64,000 nt of DNA from Isoetes taiwanensis (Eukaryota; Streptophyta; Lycopodiopsida; Isoetales; Isoetaceae): contig JAJEKV010000065.1 in the NCBI GenBank assembly GCA_021234155.1, positions 2,311,154 through 2,375,153 of the forward strand. Direction: 5' to 3'. The notes below the pieces were generated by a model. That model was not told the DNA's origin and did not search any database. It saw nothing but the letters and a program-made list of their open reading frames with translations. Shown one piece after another: positions 22,900 to 34,727 of this stretch (the stretch's first letter is position 1; the number at the start of each line of letters is the position of its first letter). The translations under genes were made by a program, and so were the position numbers.

Positions 22900-23350
22900 A
22901 ACTCCTTCCTATGGTCGAAACCCTTCCGGTTATGATGGAAACCCTTCAAGTCGGTGGAAACCCTTTCGTTTTATTGAAACCTCTTCCGCCATTGCAACCT
23001 TAAGCTTCCCGCTTCCAGACTTGAAACCCGGTATCACCGAACTGAGGTTTCATGGAGTTTGGTTGTTTTATTAAAACCCGGAGCGGTTTCACAAAATTAT
23101 TTGTTTTTAATATTTATTACTAGCCTTTATGGCCTCCACGCCTTCACGCATGACGCGCCTCGACATTAAGGCGACACCATCGAAGCCACGCCACCAAAAA
23201 TTCATTTGATGGAAACCTTCCCATTTCCTCGTATGGATGGAAATTGGGAAAGGGTTTCCACGGAGGAGGAAAATAGAAGGGTTTCCTGCCGGTGAGGAGG
23301 AACAAAGCCAGGTTTCCGCCATGGAGGAGGAAAATAGGTTAGTTTCCATT
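22900..23350. repeat. Inverted pair of GGAAACCCTTC clusters
   Basis: The left arm (22,912-23,000) repeats GAAACCCTTC, GGAAACCCTTC and GGAAACCCTTTC. The right arm (23,212-23,350) carries the reverse words, GGGAAAGGGTTTCC, AGAAGGGTTTCCTG and CAGGTTTCC, separated by GGAGGAGGAAAATA. Arms of about 100-140 bp flank about 200 bp of centre. This is hairpin-like, as in a foldback element, or two opposed minisatellites. The short minus-strand frame at 23107-23349 runs over the right arm and is not a gene. Confidence 0.5.
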
Positions 23351-23943
23351 ACGCAAATAGAACTGAATAGTGCTGCGTGATGGTGAAGTTTTGCACCTTA
23401 TTATGTTGCATCAGCGGCAATTTATGCTCTGTATATTAATCTCTATTGTATAACCTGGTCTTTGCGAAACATTCTCCGCCGGTATGCGAGACCAAAAGAA
23501 GAAAAGAAACAAACTTAAGTAAATGAGCAAATGTAATATGAAAGAACAAACTGGGTTATTTGATAAATGGCAAACTCAAGTATTGATAAATGACAAGTGT
23601 TTTGACATGGTGAGGCCATAAACCCTTGGCCTTACAGAGAAAGCCACAATGCATACAATAACGTTAACAGTGAGGAGAGGACTTGTCGCTTCCCCTTATT
23701 CTGGCGGAAGTAAACCAATTCCATCCAACTTATAAAAGAAAATCATCTAAGTCATAGGGTCCCACGTATGTTTCTGCCATTAATTCGGTGAAATTGAAAC
23801 AACTGAGCGGCCAATGAGGGAAAATGGAAAGAAGGAGCGTTTACATGTAGCTGCCAGGGTCTATGGAATGTGGTCGAAACGGGACGGTCAATAAGGAGGT
23901 TGGTAAAGTCAACACATCTTTTTGTTCAAAATATTTCTTCAGG

Positions 23944-25460
23944 TGGCCGCCCATAATTCCGCTGTATCTAACGGATTTATACGCCAATATACGACGACGC
24001 ATAAATACAAGCACGCCACCCTAAAGGCACGCCACCAGCTGGGGGCATGGGAACTTAATTGCAACCTAGGGGTTACCAAAGGATTTCAAATTAGCTTATG
24101 CTAATTAAATACATTACTGAATAATAACCCCATAATCCTAGGGAAATTAGCATTTACTATTTGGGAAGAGGCCACCGCCCCAATCTATCAAAAAGAGGGG
24201 ACGGCCAAGTTTGACGCCAACTTGACCCTGGTCCGGGATTGGACTCTCACTCACTCCAAGGAAGGCCAGGAGTCAAAGCCACCGACACTCTGGCGTGCAG
24301 ATTACCACAGTAGCCTATTCCTCAGAAGTAACAAATGAATTCTCAACTCCTAAGATGGAGGCAGGAAACGAGCCCACCTAATCTCGTAGGTGAAGCAGGT
24401 GAATTTAGTTAATACTTGGCTAGTCCTCTCTCTGCCTTTTGAATCAACTTGAGAAATCCAACCCCATTGTACAAACAAGTTTTCTTTATATTCAATTCTG
24501 CTTCTACCTAAAGATGGATTACAATTTTGTTGAATCATTCTAAACTGTGGGATTACTGCAGAAAGACTCCTCTGAACTGCAGGCAGTATGCCTGTGATAG
24601 CTCAGAACTCCATTAATGTGCTCAGTGTCCAAGGAACCCACCCGTCCTAGATGTTATGGTCCTGCTGAAAGGCACCACAAGCAGCAGACATGAGGGGTCT
24701 TGTGAGAAGGCCAGTTCTCTGGAGACTCCCAAGGCCAGGGCCTCAGCCTGGCCACAAGAGGGCCTGCAGGAATCACACTCCCTGGGTGTAGGTGTGATCC
24801 AGAGGAGCACCATGCACTTGAGCAGATTTTAGTGAGTAAGCTTCTGCAGTGGATGCTGTGTCACTGACATGCACGTGGTTCTCTAGCTCACCCATGGAAC
24901 AACTGTGATTCGAAGGGGACGCCCCCATTCCTTCATCACTGGAAATATGAACCTAGATAGTTCGGGGAGGGTGATTCCTCGAAGTTTGCGTTTCGAAAGG
25001 GAAAGCCGAGTGAAGATGAATCGGAATCTGCATCCGCAGCGTGCAATGAGGGGCTGGATGGAGGGTCAACCCCAGCCAATGTTCCCGGGTGCCACCACCA
25101 TGCCAAGACCCTACTGCTGATCCTTTGAGGCCCAAAGCACAGTCGATCCCTCACTCGAGTCTGAGCTTGGCAGAAACCTTGGGCCCGGCGTTTTCTTTAG
25201 ATTTGATTGGCATTCTATGCCGCTGGTATAATAGATGGATCACACCCTTCGTGGGTGGCTATTGCAGATCTCATGTCAGCTAACCCTGTATTCATGCTCA
25301 CGAGGAGTCCTATCAAGGCGCAATCAATGACCCTCTTCTGGCGGTTCTTTCTGCCTCATTTCATAGATGGTCCAAATAGACGGAGGGCCCCGCCAGCGGT
25401 GAGATGACGTCATGGGAGAGTCCGCAAGGCGCCCTACGGGCCCGATATATCTCGAGCGGC
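23944..25460 (+). repeat. 5' LTR of the 24-36 kb Ty3/gypsy element
   Basis: It aligns along its length to 34,728-36,190. Shared anchors include AGAAGTAACAAAT (24,326 / 35,053), CAAACAAGTT (24,472 / 35,211), GAGGGTCAACCCCAGCC (25,061 / 35,812), AATAGATGGAT (25,231 / 35,972) and TGAGATGA near the end, about 10.7-10.8 kb apart. The 3' boundary is set by the primer-binding site. The 5' boundary (a TG at 23,944) is approximate, because the first about 60 bp align poorly. Confidence 0.85.
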
Positions 25461-25477
25461 TGGTATGCCAGGAGTCA
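25461..25477 (+). promoter_or_regulatory. Primer-binding site (tRNA-iMet type), degenerate
   Basis: TGGTATGCCAGGAGTCA directly follows the LTR and matches the canonical plant TGGTATCAGAGC with small insertions. This is where the initiator-Met tRNA 3' end would prime minus-strand synthesis. It fixes the plus orientation of the element. Confidence 0.6.
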
Positions 25478-28400
25478 TGATTTCGTTGTTCGAATCATAT
25501 ATCGCCACAAACAGACTAATCAGAGCACGAAATAGATGGAGGCTACTACGTGTCGTTAGTTCTCGTTATTTGGCTTCAGTGTTAGGTTGTTAGCGGAAAT
25601 CTGTAGCTGGAAGTGGAGGCCAAGATTGAGCTTAATTGTGTCGGCAGAAGTCGAATCGTCATTTGGCGATGGTTTCTTGATCTTAAAGCGCATTTGAACT
25701 ACCCAACAACAACTCCAGCGCTTAAAAATAAATAAGGCGTGCCCAAAATCCATCTGGCCGCCAGTTTTTGTCGCCAGTCAGTTAGAAGGCCTGAATGTCA
25801 CACAACTACCGTGACTTCGTGAGTCAACGCGGGCCCCATGAGGTCAACTCGCCATTTCAATTGAGCCACCGAAAGGTAAACTGAATGCCATCCTATCAAT
25901 TTAGAGGTATGCTGATTCTACCAGATAGTTTTTAATAATAAAATTTTAGTTAATAAGAAAAATTTTGAAATAAAAAGACCGCAAGCTTAGCAAAACCATT
26001 TTCTTGCCATTATGCTTTTGCTTTCCGGCCTTGTAGTCCGGCCTGAAGTCATCATTTACCCGTATCTGACCTTGATCCTCGCTTTGTAAGCTTTGTGTCT
26101 CCTTTAGCGCCTCTTTGCTATCCTTCTGGCCAACGCCGACTACCCATATGGTTGGTTAACAAGAGTGCCCGGATCCCCACCAATCATGAGCATCGTGGAG
26201 ATCACTAAGATTTGTTGTTAATATTATTGGTCGACCTCATCGAGATTCCGTTGATGGAGCCGGTCAATATGTTTGAGAAGCCACCATAGGACTTACATCC
26301 ATTCATCACTTCTCAGAGCTATTCCTCATCCCAAAATAAATCGCCTGTCGCCAGCCTTATATAATTCATGAGCAACTCTGACATGGTAATGATGTCGACT
26401 CAAATCTATCCTCCTGTGAGGCCATACTGAGAGGGAAGATGTCGCACTGAAAATGACCCAGACGCTAGGGGTTTGCTGTGAGTGGACATTTTAACGTCCT
26501 GAGATTGAGCTGGCCGATCACTGCAGCTCAGTAGGAGCACTCTAAGACGGGACCCGCCACAAGCTAATAATAAGTGGTGAGCTTATTGAGGTAAGCCCTC
26601 AACAAGCACCAATGGTGGGCATGGAGGGTTCCAACAATTTTTGTCTGGGGAGAAATCCTTCTATTAGGTATAGACCATTCACCACTATTCCGATAGATAT
26701 AATCATGCACACAACCTTGCATTTTCCTAATGAATTTATCCATGTGTCATAGCCTAGCTTTTGCCTCGACCCAAGAAGGATCAAGGGAGAGTCTGGAAGA
26801 GCTGCTGAAGCTGGAGGTGATGAGCGGACCCATAAGATCAGCGACCACAGGAGGAGGTGCACTAGGAGGGCTCTGAAACCCAAACCCACGATCCCACCCC
26901 AAGCATAACTCTGGAGGAAGGAGCTGCCCATAAGGCCTACAAATAATGGCAAGGATAAGTTAAGGACTCGCTCTGGGCTTTTGGGAAGAAGACCAGCTCC
27001 TGGCCCCGAGGCAGCAGAGAGGATAATCCCCGCCTGCTGGCTAGATCGTGCCAACACTGTCAGGCCTGGGGCCACGCTGAAGCCCCACTGCTCCCACCCT
27101 GTGACTGCGGGCATCATGAGATCCGCTAAATTCTCTAAGTCCACCCCTGACCTTCCTGACAAGAAGTCGTCAGATAGCTTGTACCCAGGAGATCCCAGAT
27201 GAATTCTCAAGACCCATCTCCGCCTGCATCACCTTGCACGAAGCCCGAGGCCAAGCCACTGGTAGCACTTTTCTAAGGATGCCAACCTTGCCATCCAATG
27301 GAAGAGGGTCACCATAATGCCTTATGATTTAGCCCTCACTGAGGATACTGGAGCAAACCTGAGTCTATCATGTGATCCGATTTGTACATATTTTTTTTTT
27401 TTTTGTGATAATTTAATAAAGAGGCTTTATTTTGAATTAAAAGTCAATGTTTTTTTTTTATGTTAAATTTATAAATGCCGACGCCCACTATTTAAGATGC
27501 ATTTAAAAGGACCTGTGGTGTTTATTTTAAACGCCGCTCTCTCTCTCCTTCTGTTTGACGGCCACGGACCTCAGTCACTGCACTCCTTTGATGGAGAGGA
27601 AATGGGATCCGCAGTTCCCTTTCACCTGCAGCCTTTTGTTGTGCTTCAAGATGATCTCTCTGCTGAATGATGTGTACAGAAAGATCCCATCTATTTTGAT
27701 TCCTTGGATTTCTTGCACATGGAGTAGCTGCTTTCCTCAGAGTCTCCTCTGGGATCTCCCCACTTGTATTTTGGAGCTTGAGATAGTTCTAGATGCTAGC
27801 GACACATTGCCAGATATCCTTCAAGGGAAATCTGGTGGGGGTAAAACACCCAATGGTCCCAAAGATCGTGCGTAGATTCAAAGTTTTCATTATTTGTAGC
27901 CGCCATCCCTCTCATGGGACTAATACGCTGAGGATGAAACCCTTGCCTACAGAAGGAAGCAAGCACAAAATCCCTCCCAGGAGGGGATGACAGCAGAGTC
28001 GGGTGACTTTGCCTCATGGTGGAGTAAGCAGAGGAGCTGGCCACCGCGTTTTGACCAACGTATAGGCTTGGTTCGTGGTTAGACTACCAAATGAGTTGTC
28101 ACCTGTGAATACCTTCCTTCGGATGATGATGACTGACGGAGATTCAAATGGTGTCGATTTCTATCTACAAAGCGAAAGACCATGCACTTATGAGTCTATG
28201 AGTATTGTATGCGATGATTTCCATCTACTTCACTTTAATCGAAGCCCGAGGGTGCACCACCGCTCAGCTCGGGTCAGATTTAGAGCTCTGCTGGACTCTA
28301 TCACGCCTTCGGATTTCCGTGATAGAAACCAGCACTGCATCAGATGCTCATCGCCATAAGAATCTCACGCCCCAAAGATTGAATATGGTGAAAATTTCCA

Positions 28401-31400
28401 CTGAAGGAGGAGGTAAGATTTTATACTATAACCCCAAGAAGAGGACAACAGGAGTCAAGGAGGAAGCAGTTCATTTGGACCTTGATAAAGAAGTGGCAAG
28501 ATCTCAGACTGCAGAAGGGGAGTGCCGGGTAAACCATCTGCACTCGCTTTTTAATACTTTCAACACTTGACAAGTCCTTTCTGAATAGCCCGAGATTCAT
28601 GTAGGTTGTGCTTCATGGTGGGCCTCCTGCAGACTCTCAGACTGCCGGCCACAGAGCCCCTCATCTGATTTGCATCAGGACACCTTTTTGATTCCTGCCT
28701 CCCCTGACGGCCTAGTCAGAATGACAGCCTTCTTTGTGATGGGGTGCATGAAGTTCTCACTGAGCCCCGATGGTCGCTGGCTTCATCCATTCAGAGGGTT
28801 GTGATCCGCTGGGCGGGCTGCCAAGAGACCCCAAGGTCAGCCCCATGACACTCACCGGCCTCCACCACTCCTAGGGCTAAGGATCGAGGCGTAGCCTAGT
28901 TCTAGTGAATTTTAAGGCGAAAAATGTATATATAGTATGCTTTGCTGGGTTGCTTTTATATTCATATATGTGTGTTCGGGATTTTCTTGGCTATAATCGA
29001 ATGACTATATTGACAAATGGTGCAATTATTACGCATTTATTAAGTACAAAAGTTCTCTGAGAAGTTATTAGCCTAGGTTCTTCTTTGAGATCCCTCTTCA
29101 AAAAGTATTAAACTTAGAATAGAAGGAATGGCAAAAATGTCTTCTATTTATCCAAACTAAAGCTGCGAGGAAAACATTTGGGTATCATGAGGAGAGAATC
29201 CACCCATATGGTTAGGAGGACGAATCCCAGTCGCCGCACTCCAGACTAAGGCCAGAGATATGGTGAATATCCGCAGTGGAGAAGGTGAAACCAACCACCG
29301 CCAAATTGTGGGGAACTTCACACCCTCGGTCATGTATCGATAGTTAACATCCTGTGAATGAGCTTTCGAGGATCCGGAAGACGACCCCAGGTTTGATTCG
29401 GGACGCCATCGAATATGACCAGCACCTAAGGCTTCCTATGACGCCAACGCATCATCTTGGCAACTCTTTTTAGTGCACTAAGGCTCTTTAACCTTCATTA
29501 TCAAATACCATGGGAGTACCAAGCCATCATTGTCCGCCCTCCAAGCACGCTTATGTCCAGATGAGGAGTACTGCCACGACTCTCAGAGCCCCTTCACCAA
29601 CCTCAGCTTCATCTCTTCCATGTGGCTGCTTGTTGTATTACTGTGCAAGTAGAACTTTAAAAGCTCCCATTGGCATTTGCATCACTTTTGTCTCATAATC
29701 CATGTATTTCACCAAATCCTGTTGTTTATAATCTAACTTGAAATGGAATACAAATATTGCTCTTCTTCTGCTTGTATATATTTTGTTTCATTAACTTAAA
29801 AAGGGATTGCATTAATGTAAATCACAGAGTATCTCATGAATGGACTCATATCTTGCACGTAATGCTGTGGTAAACACCCCCAACTTAGGCTCAAATTCTA
29901 ACAGAATTGAGCAAGATGAAAAGGCAATCCTCATGAAGGCAGCTATGTCTTGCATACCAACTAACGCCACATACTCAGGAGGACGACCATCATCACATCA
30001 TTGAGTCCACTGACAACAAACATCTCCCGTAGAGCCAGCCCTGCACTGTGCATAAAGGAGGACTCAAGCCATCGGGTTCCCTTCATAGATAGCTCTTCCT
30101 CGCTGGATTCTAACCACTCTGCCCCTTCCTGTCCCTCACTTTGTTGCAGACCATTCAAGGCTGAAGGATGAAGGAACAAAACCGTAAGTGATGCCACCAT
30201 CAATAGTAGCAGGAAAGAACCTAAGTTGGCCTCTGCAATGGATGGGAAATCCGCAGATTTAAACGCGGAATCTGGTTGGACCTAAATGAAGGAATCCTGG
30301 AAGTTCATGAATTAATGGGAGAAAGATATGGAAGGCTCACCATCAGTAACCCGCCCCAGCCTTCGGTGATTTGGTGGAAGGATAATTTTCTGCATTAAAC
30401 ACCCTGGATAGCATGGTGATGTTCGTGAAGCTGTTAAGGTTTTAAATCGATTACGCCTTCGCTGGGCACGCCAACGATTCGCATCTTCACAAAGCTTGGG
30501 AAATCAGTAATGGGCATGTCCGGCAGTAGCTCACACTCCACTTAATTCATGCGCTTGAGGAGTTGCACGCTGTGAATGGAATGAGAAAGAGCAGAGGGCT
30601 ACATTAGCAATGGCTCCATCCATTAAACTAATGGTCAGGCCATCGACCCAAAGTCGCGAGTGAGGCGAAGGTTGCTGGAGCTTAAGCCTCAGGAGAGCAC
30701 CAAGGAGCTGCATCCCGTGACCTGCTCTTCCTTATCGTACCACGCCGCCCACACCTTACAAACCCCGCTCAAGTCCGGCCCTCTCAAAGATAATTTATGG
30801 CTGCCAGAGAAGAAAGTCACTTTAGTACGTGATGAAGCAACAATGCCGGTGGTGAAGTTTCTGTGGCCTCTACCCATCCCAAAGAGGCCAGAATAGTCAC
30901 GGATAAGGCATGCTACCGGCAGATGAGTGTCGACACTTCATGGGGAATAGTCCTGCAGACGCCAATGACGTCAACCGCCATATTTCTAATTCGGATTGGG
31001 AAGGATTGGAGTTCAATCTTGTCGCGAGGACGAGGCCCTTAGTACATTCATGGTGTGCGCTTCCCATATTTTGCCGCTATAGAAACAAAAATACTGAAAT
31101 GCACCTTCTGCTATTTTCGGCATTGAAATACAGACAGAAGTTCTTCATATAATTTTGATGGACACCGTAGTACTTTATAATTTTTGGAAGCTTTCCGAAT
31201 GGCTTCCGTGCACGCAAATACCGGAATATGAGATCCCACTCTGCCGCCGCATTAGCGGCTGCGAAGATCACACCCGCCGATAACCTGTAAAATGCAGCTT
31301 GCCAAAACGTTTTGCGCCGAATTACGGAGTCATTGGGTAAATATGATTCTATTGAATGGAAAGCTTTAGCTGCTCGCCAAAAGGCCTCACATAGATTGTG

Positions 31401-31590
31401 AGAAACGGAGGTCAATTTCTACCATGGAGCACGTGTGACGATAAAAGGTGATCATTAATCGTACTAATGTCATTGTTAGCCGGAAAGCTATGATGCAGAC
31501 GAACTCCTTTGCCTTCATTAAAATCTTAAGCCCATTTGAGCCTGACTCCAAACAAGCAGCTAGGCACTACTAACATCTGACATTGCTACT
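25478..31590 (+). pseudogene. Leader, gag and protease region of the Ty3/gypsy element, decayed
   Basis: No intact gag frame survives. Basic plus-frame stretches such as RRIKGESGRAAEAGGDERTH then KISDHRRRCTRRALKPKP at about 26,770-26,890 suit a nucleic-acid-binding Gag. No CCHC knuckle or protease DSGA motif was read with confidence. The long minus-strand frame at 26599-27210 (203 codons) lies opposite this basic stretch and is best explained as a shadow of GC-rich DNA. The region is about 3 kb too long for gag plus protease. AT-rich segments at 27.36-27.54 and 28.9-29.2 kb and a poly(A)-like tail at 27.4 kb point to insertions. Confidence 0.5.
27391..28044 (-). pseudogene. Possible retroposed transcript (processed pseudogene) nested in the element
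   Basis: Read on the minus strand, an AATAAA signal (plus 27,426-27,431) is followed 22 nt later by a run of 14 A (plus T-run 27,391-27,404). This is the arrangement of a polyadenylated mRNA end. Upstream on the same strand, one frame ending at TGA (about plus 27,574) reads GIKIDGIFLYTSFSREIILK and then HNKRLQVKGNCGSHFLSIKG. A further minus frame occupies 27,796-28,044. The protein family is unknown, and the other minus frames are also open, so coding is tentative. The 5' end of the insertion is undefined. A plain AT-rich tract is the alternative. Confidence 0.3.
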
Positions 31591-31599
31591 CCTTCTTCG

Positions 31600-32540
31600 A
31601 GAGATTGAAGCGATCTTTTTTCCGATGATCCACAAGCCTTCCTTCGGGGAGGGGTGAATGTGATAAATCCCTGAACTGTGTAATTAAGCCACCAAGAAAG
31701 CCCTCACATCAATGATTCCTCCTGAGCAGCGAGCTAAGAACAGCCATACAAGAGTTAACAATTTAGTTTGTCTGCCCACAGAGCTAAATCATTGGCCCTA
31801 TTCTTTTTTGGCCAAGAAGAAAGATGGCTCCTTACATGTGTATTGATTTATAGTGGCAACCCAATAAGCATACCATCAAGAATTCCGCTATGTTTTGGCT
31901 CTAGGGCGAGGATCCTATGACCAAGCCAGGAGCAAAAATATTTCTAAAGATTGATTTATGCCCGCCACCATCAGATAAGGATTAAGGAAGAGGACATCCA
32001 TAAGTCTGCCGGTAATGATATGGGCATTAGTGGAATTCACTGGCCATGCCTTTTGATTAATTAACGCCTTTAATGCTATGATGAATTGAGTATCTTTCCA
32101 CCATTTGACGATTCTAGGTTAGTTGTTTTTCTTTGGATGACATTCTCGCCATCTATAAAACTTTGCGAATATGAAATAACATTCTATTAGCTTGGTAAAA
32201 AGCTATTTATCACTTTTGCCAGTTCTCTAAAATGTAAGTTCGCCATCTGAGGGACTTATTTGGGGGCATATTATTCTTGTATGGAATTGGCAAGGCACTC
32301 CAAAATGGAAGGATAGGAAGCAAAGAAGATTGGCCCATTCTGTGCCTGAATGCTTCGAGGTCCAAGTTTCTGGGACTGCAGATATATCTTGAATGTTAAG
32401 GATTTTTGCATAATTTGTTTTGATCTCTTACTAATCTCACAAGGCATAGCAAAGATTGGATGGAACATCAGAAACAAAGTCCAAGCCTGCCAACCAAGGA
32501 TGCTTTTAAATATCCACATCAGCCTTACTCTACCGATCCC
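31600..32540 (+). pseudogene. Reverse transcriptase of the Ty3/gypsy element, frameshifted
   Basis: Enzyme that copies element RNA into DNA; here broken. Ordered motifs: an acidic lead-in (DLFSDDPQAF, GGVNV) at about 31.61-31.67 kb; FLAKKKDGSL at about 31,800-31,835, the gypsy VKKKDGSLRxCIDYR box; KIDL near 31,946, matching FSKIDLRSGYHQI; IKEEDI near 31,980; the catalytic F-L-D-D-I box, readable across a one-base frameshift at 32,127-32,150; and RSKFLGLQIYL at 32,355-32,390, the R-FLGL-YYRRFI box that starts the connection domain. The order and spacing are those of gypsy RT. Several stops and shifts rule out activity. Confidence 0.82.
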
Positions 32541-32559
32541 TAAAAGATAATTCAAGAGC

Positions 32560-32980
32560 TTTTGCAGAAGATAGGCCACTGTGGAGTTCTAATGGCAGAG
32601 GGAGAGAGTTACGCTAATATTCAGTGAAGATGAACTTGATGCAGAGCAAATGAATATCCACCTCCATGGACTGTGAATTGCCGGGTGCTTGTTCTGCTCC
32701 AGATTTGAGACACCTTCTTGAAGATTTCAGTACCGGATACACTCATTCTAGAAATCTCCAAGATTATCCACCCCAAATTAAATCTGGAATTCACTAAATA
32801 CAGATGATGGAATCTTCAGAGAATATGACTCTCGATCGATATAAACTGCAGTTACTAATGGTATATGAATGCTTCGTCATCGCCATCCTTCATAACCCGC
32901 AGACCCATTGTAATGCCATTTCCACACCTATCGAAAGTTTGGGAAGTGAGAACGTATCTTCGCCACAGATCCAATTTATT
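32560..32980 (+). pseudogene. RNase H region of the Ty3/gypsy element
   Basis: GVLMAEGESYANI at about 32,583-32,620 corresponds to gypsy GAVLMQEGRPIAY. The next frame gives FSEDELDAEQMNIHLHGL, matching the FSEKLxxAQxNYSTYDKEL segment that begins RNase H. It degrades the RNA strand of the hybrid in active elements. The catalytic TDH box and the DALSR end are not readable. It follows the RT connection domain at normal spacing. Confidence 0.68.
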
Positions 32981-33169
32981 TAGGGAAGTTTTGAAGTCTG
33001 ACTTATAGAAACGGAAGCATCTGCCTACGAGGGCAAATTTGTTATGAGCAGCAAAGATAAGTTAAAATTCCAAGAATCAAAGGAAGTTTATTCTCCATCG
33101 ACACAACGTACCATGGAAGATACGCGGTATGAAAATCTATTTAAGATCCTAATTTTGGCTTCCACAGTT

Positions 33170-33640
33170 AAAGGATATTGCTAGGTACATCAAACAAGTA
33201 GTCGCCCGAAACCAAGGCCGAGCACTATGAGTTCTCAGAGTTGGTAGAAACTGGATGTGCCCAACGGCGGGGAAGTCATAACCATGATTTCATTGGTGGG
33301 TTTCCACATACCCGGTAAGATGTTTGTTCCGGCCGTGGTCGACAACCATCAAAGATGGTTTCACTCCCGCCATGTCTAATTACCTGACACCGCCTTCACT
33401 GCTCAAAGAAATTTTGCACGATGCTTCAGAGTATCGTATAGGGATCCAAGTCGGTCAGCGGTATCTCGATGGATTTCACCATCCAATCGTTGCCATGAGG
33501 CACAAAATTTTCACCATCCCTGCATGGTCGTTCGCATGGTCAATCGATTGTTCAAGATATGCTGAAGCCAGCGTATGGAGTGCAGTCACAATGTATGATC
33601 ATATTTACTTGGTGGAATTCGGCCATAACATAAAGGTGAG
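33170..33640 (+). pseudogene. Integrase of the Ty3/gypsy element
   Basis: It inserts element DNA into the genome in live copies. EVITM and SLVGF at about 33,270-33,305 match WexITMDFIVGLP. VPAVVDNHQRW at 33,326-33,358 matches VAVVDRLSKxAHF. MVNRLFKIC at about 33,535-33,563 matches ERVNQxLEDML. YLVEFGHNIK at 33,605-33,634 matches the YLPLVEFAYNN box. The middle DRDxxF segment is only partly readable (VSYRDPS near 33,433). All catalytic positions are disrupted. QVVARNQ at about 33,201 may be the end of the zinc-binding region. Confidence 0.75.
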
Positions 33641-34718
33641 TCTTCGTAATTGTCTCCGGTGATAAATTGCGCTATCATCGTCTACTCCGCATTACATGGC
33701 ATAATCCCGCGTTTTAAAAGTGGATATCTCTACAACTCCTTTAGAAATGCGTGCCTTCAGGAAGAAGTTCTGGAAGGGTTATTATCGACGCAAATGCTTG
33801 TAATATATCTAGCTGACAGCACCCAACCCCATCAATCTTCCAGGGTGAGCCAGGCCTGGCTGGAAGATCAGCAAAACAAGCCAAGCTTAAACGGTAACGT
33901 AGTTGGCACGGATACCGGGTCACTGGCGATTACCTAACGCCAGTGGGAGAACAGCATATCGCTTGGACTTACACCCGCTTGAAGATCCACAAGTGTCTTC
34001 AATGAGTCTTCAAGCACACACCCTGACATCCGGTAGGAGGCTTTTTGGAGATTCCCACCTCCCTAGAAATGACTCAAGAGCGTACTGAAGAAGGCCCGGC
34101 TCTTGATCATGGCAAACGTAAGATCATAAAACAAGCAATACTTCGAATAAAATGAAAGCAATTTCTGTCCATGAAGATGTCACCGGTAATGAAGACAGAT
34201 CCTTAGAGAAGCACTATCCTACTTCATGCTAAACTGGCGCCGCACTCATCAACTATGTTATCAACCCCTGCAATGAAGCTTCTGAAAGACCGATTTGACC
34301 GAGAATCATGTTTTAGAGGGTAGACGATCAGAAATGATAATAATAACCCATTGATGATCGCCCTTCACCGAACGGGTGTATTGTTGATATCGACATGATC
34401 CAATATTGTAGCACCAGCAAATAGATTGCTCATTCTGGCCATACCTGGAACTCCACCATTCTTGCGCCACGAACTGCGCTTCATACGATAGACTCTTCTG
34501 ATATTTCTTTATTGTATCCTTCAACCACAAATCTCTACATATTATCAACTACTGCATATATGGCAGCCAAAGAACAAGTCGTCACTCCCTGTAGAGGGCC
34601 GGATGACCCAACTTTTCCGGATTGCTTTTGTCTACATGTGTGATTTTGCATACGTTTTGAATGGGATTTCATCCTAAACTCCCTAACTCCAATGCCGAGG
34701 ACGATATTTCTTTGCTAT
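33641..34718 (+). pseudogene. Integrase C-terminal tail of pol, decayed
   Basis: About 1.1 kb separates the integrase core from the polypurine tract, normal for gypsy pol. Fragments such as LKDRFDRESC at about 34,282-34,310 resemble the ILDRxxxxLRxK segment at the start of a chromodomain-like tail. NAEDDISLL near 34,690-34,717 resembles the NFEDEI-rich ends of chromovirus-type pol proteins, followed by a GRM-stop in GGGAGAATGTGA. This hints at a chromovirus lineage but is not proof. A minus-strand frame at 34306-34548 is a shadow. Confidence 0.4.
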
Positions 34719-34727
34719 GAGGGAGAA
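34719..34727 (+). promoter_or_regulatory. Polypurine tract before the 3' LTR
   Basis: GAGGGAGAA lies immediately before TGTGAATGCC, the inferred LTR start. In active elements this purine run primes plus-strand DNA synthesis. Confidence 0.6.

Noticed and set aside
26599-27210. Minus-strand open frame of 203 codons
   Set aside because: It lies antisense to a basic, gag-like plus-strand stretch of a plus-oriented Ty3/gypsy element in GC-rich DNA. It shows no domain, and antisense shadow frames are common there.
27555-27875. Plus-strand frame of 106 codons
   Set aside because: It overlaps the segment where poly(A) signal orientation favours the minus strand. No domain is seen, and all minus phases are similarly open, so the frame carries little information.
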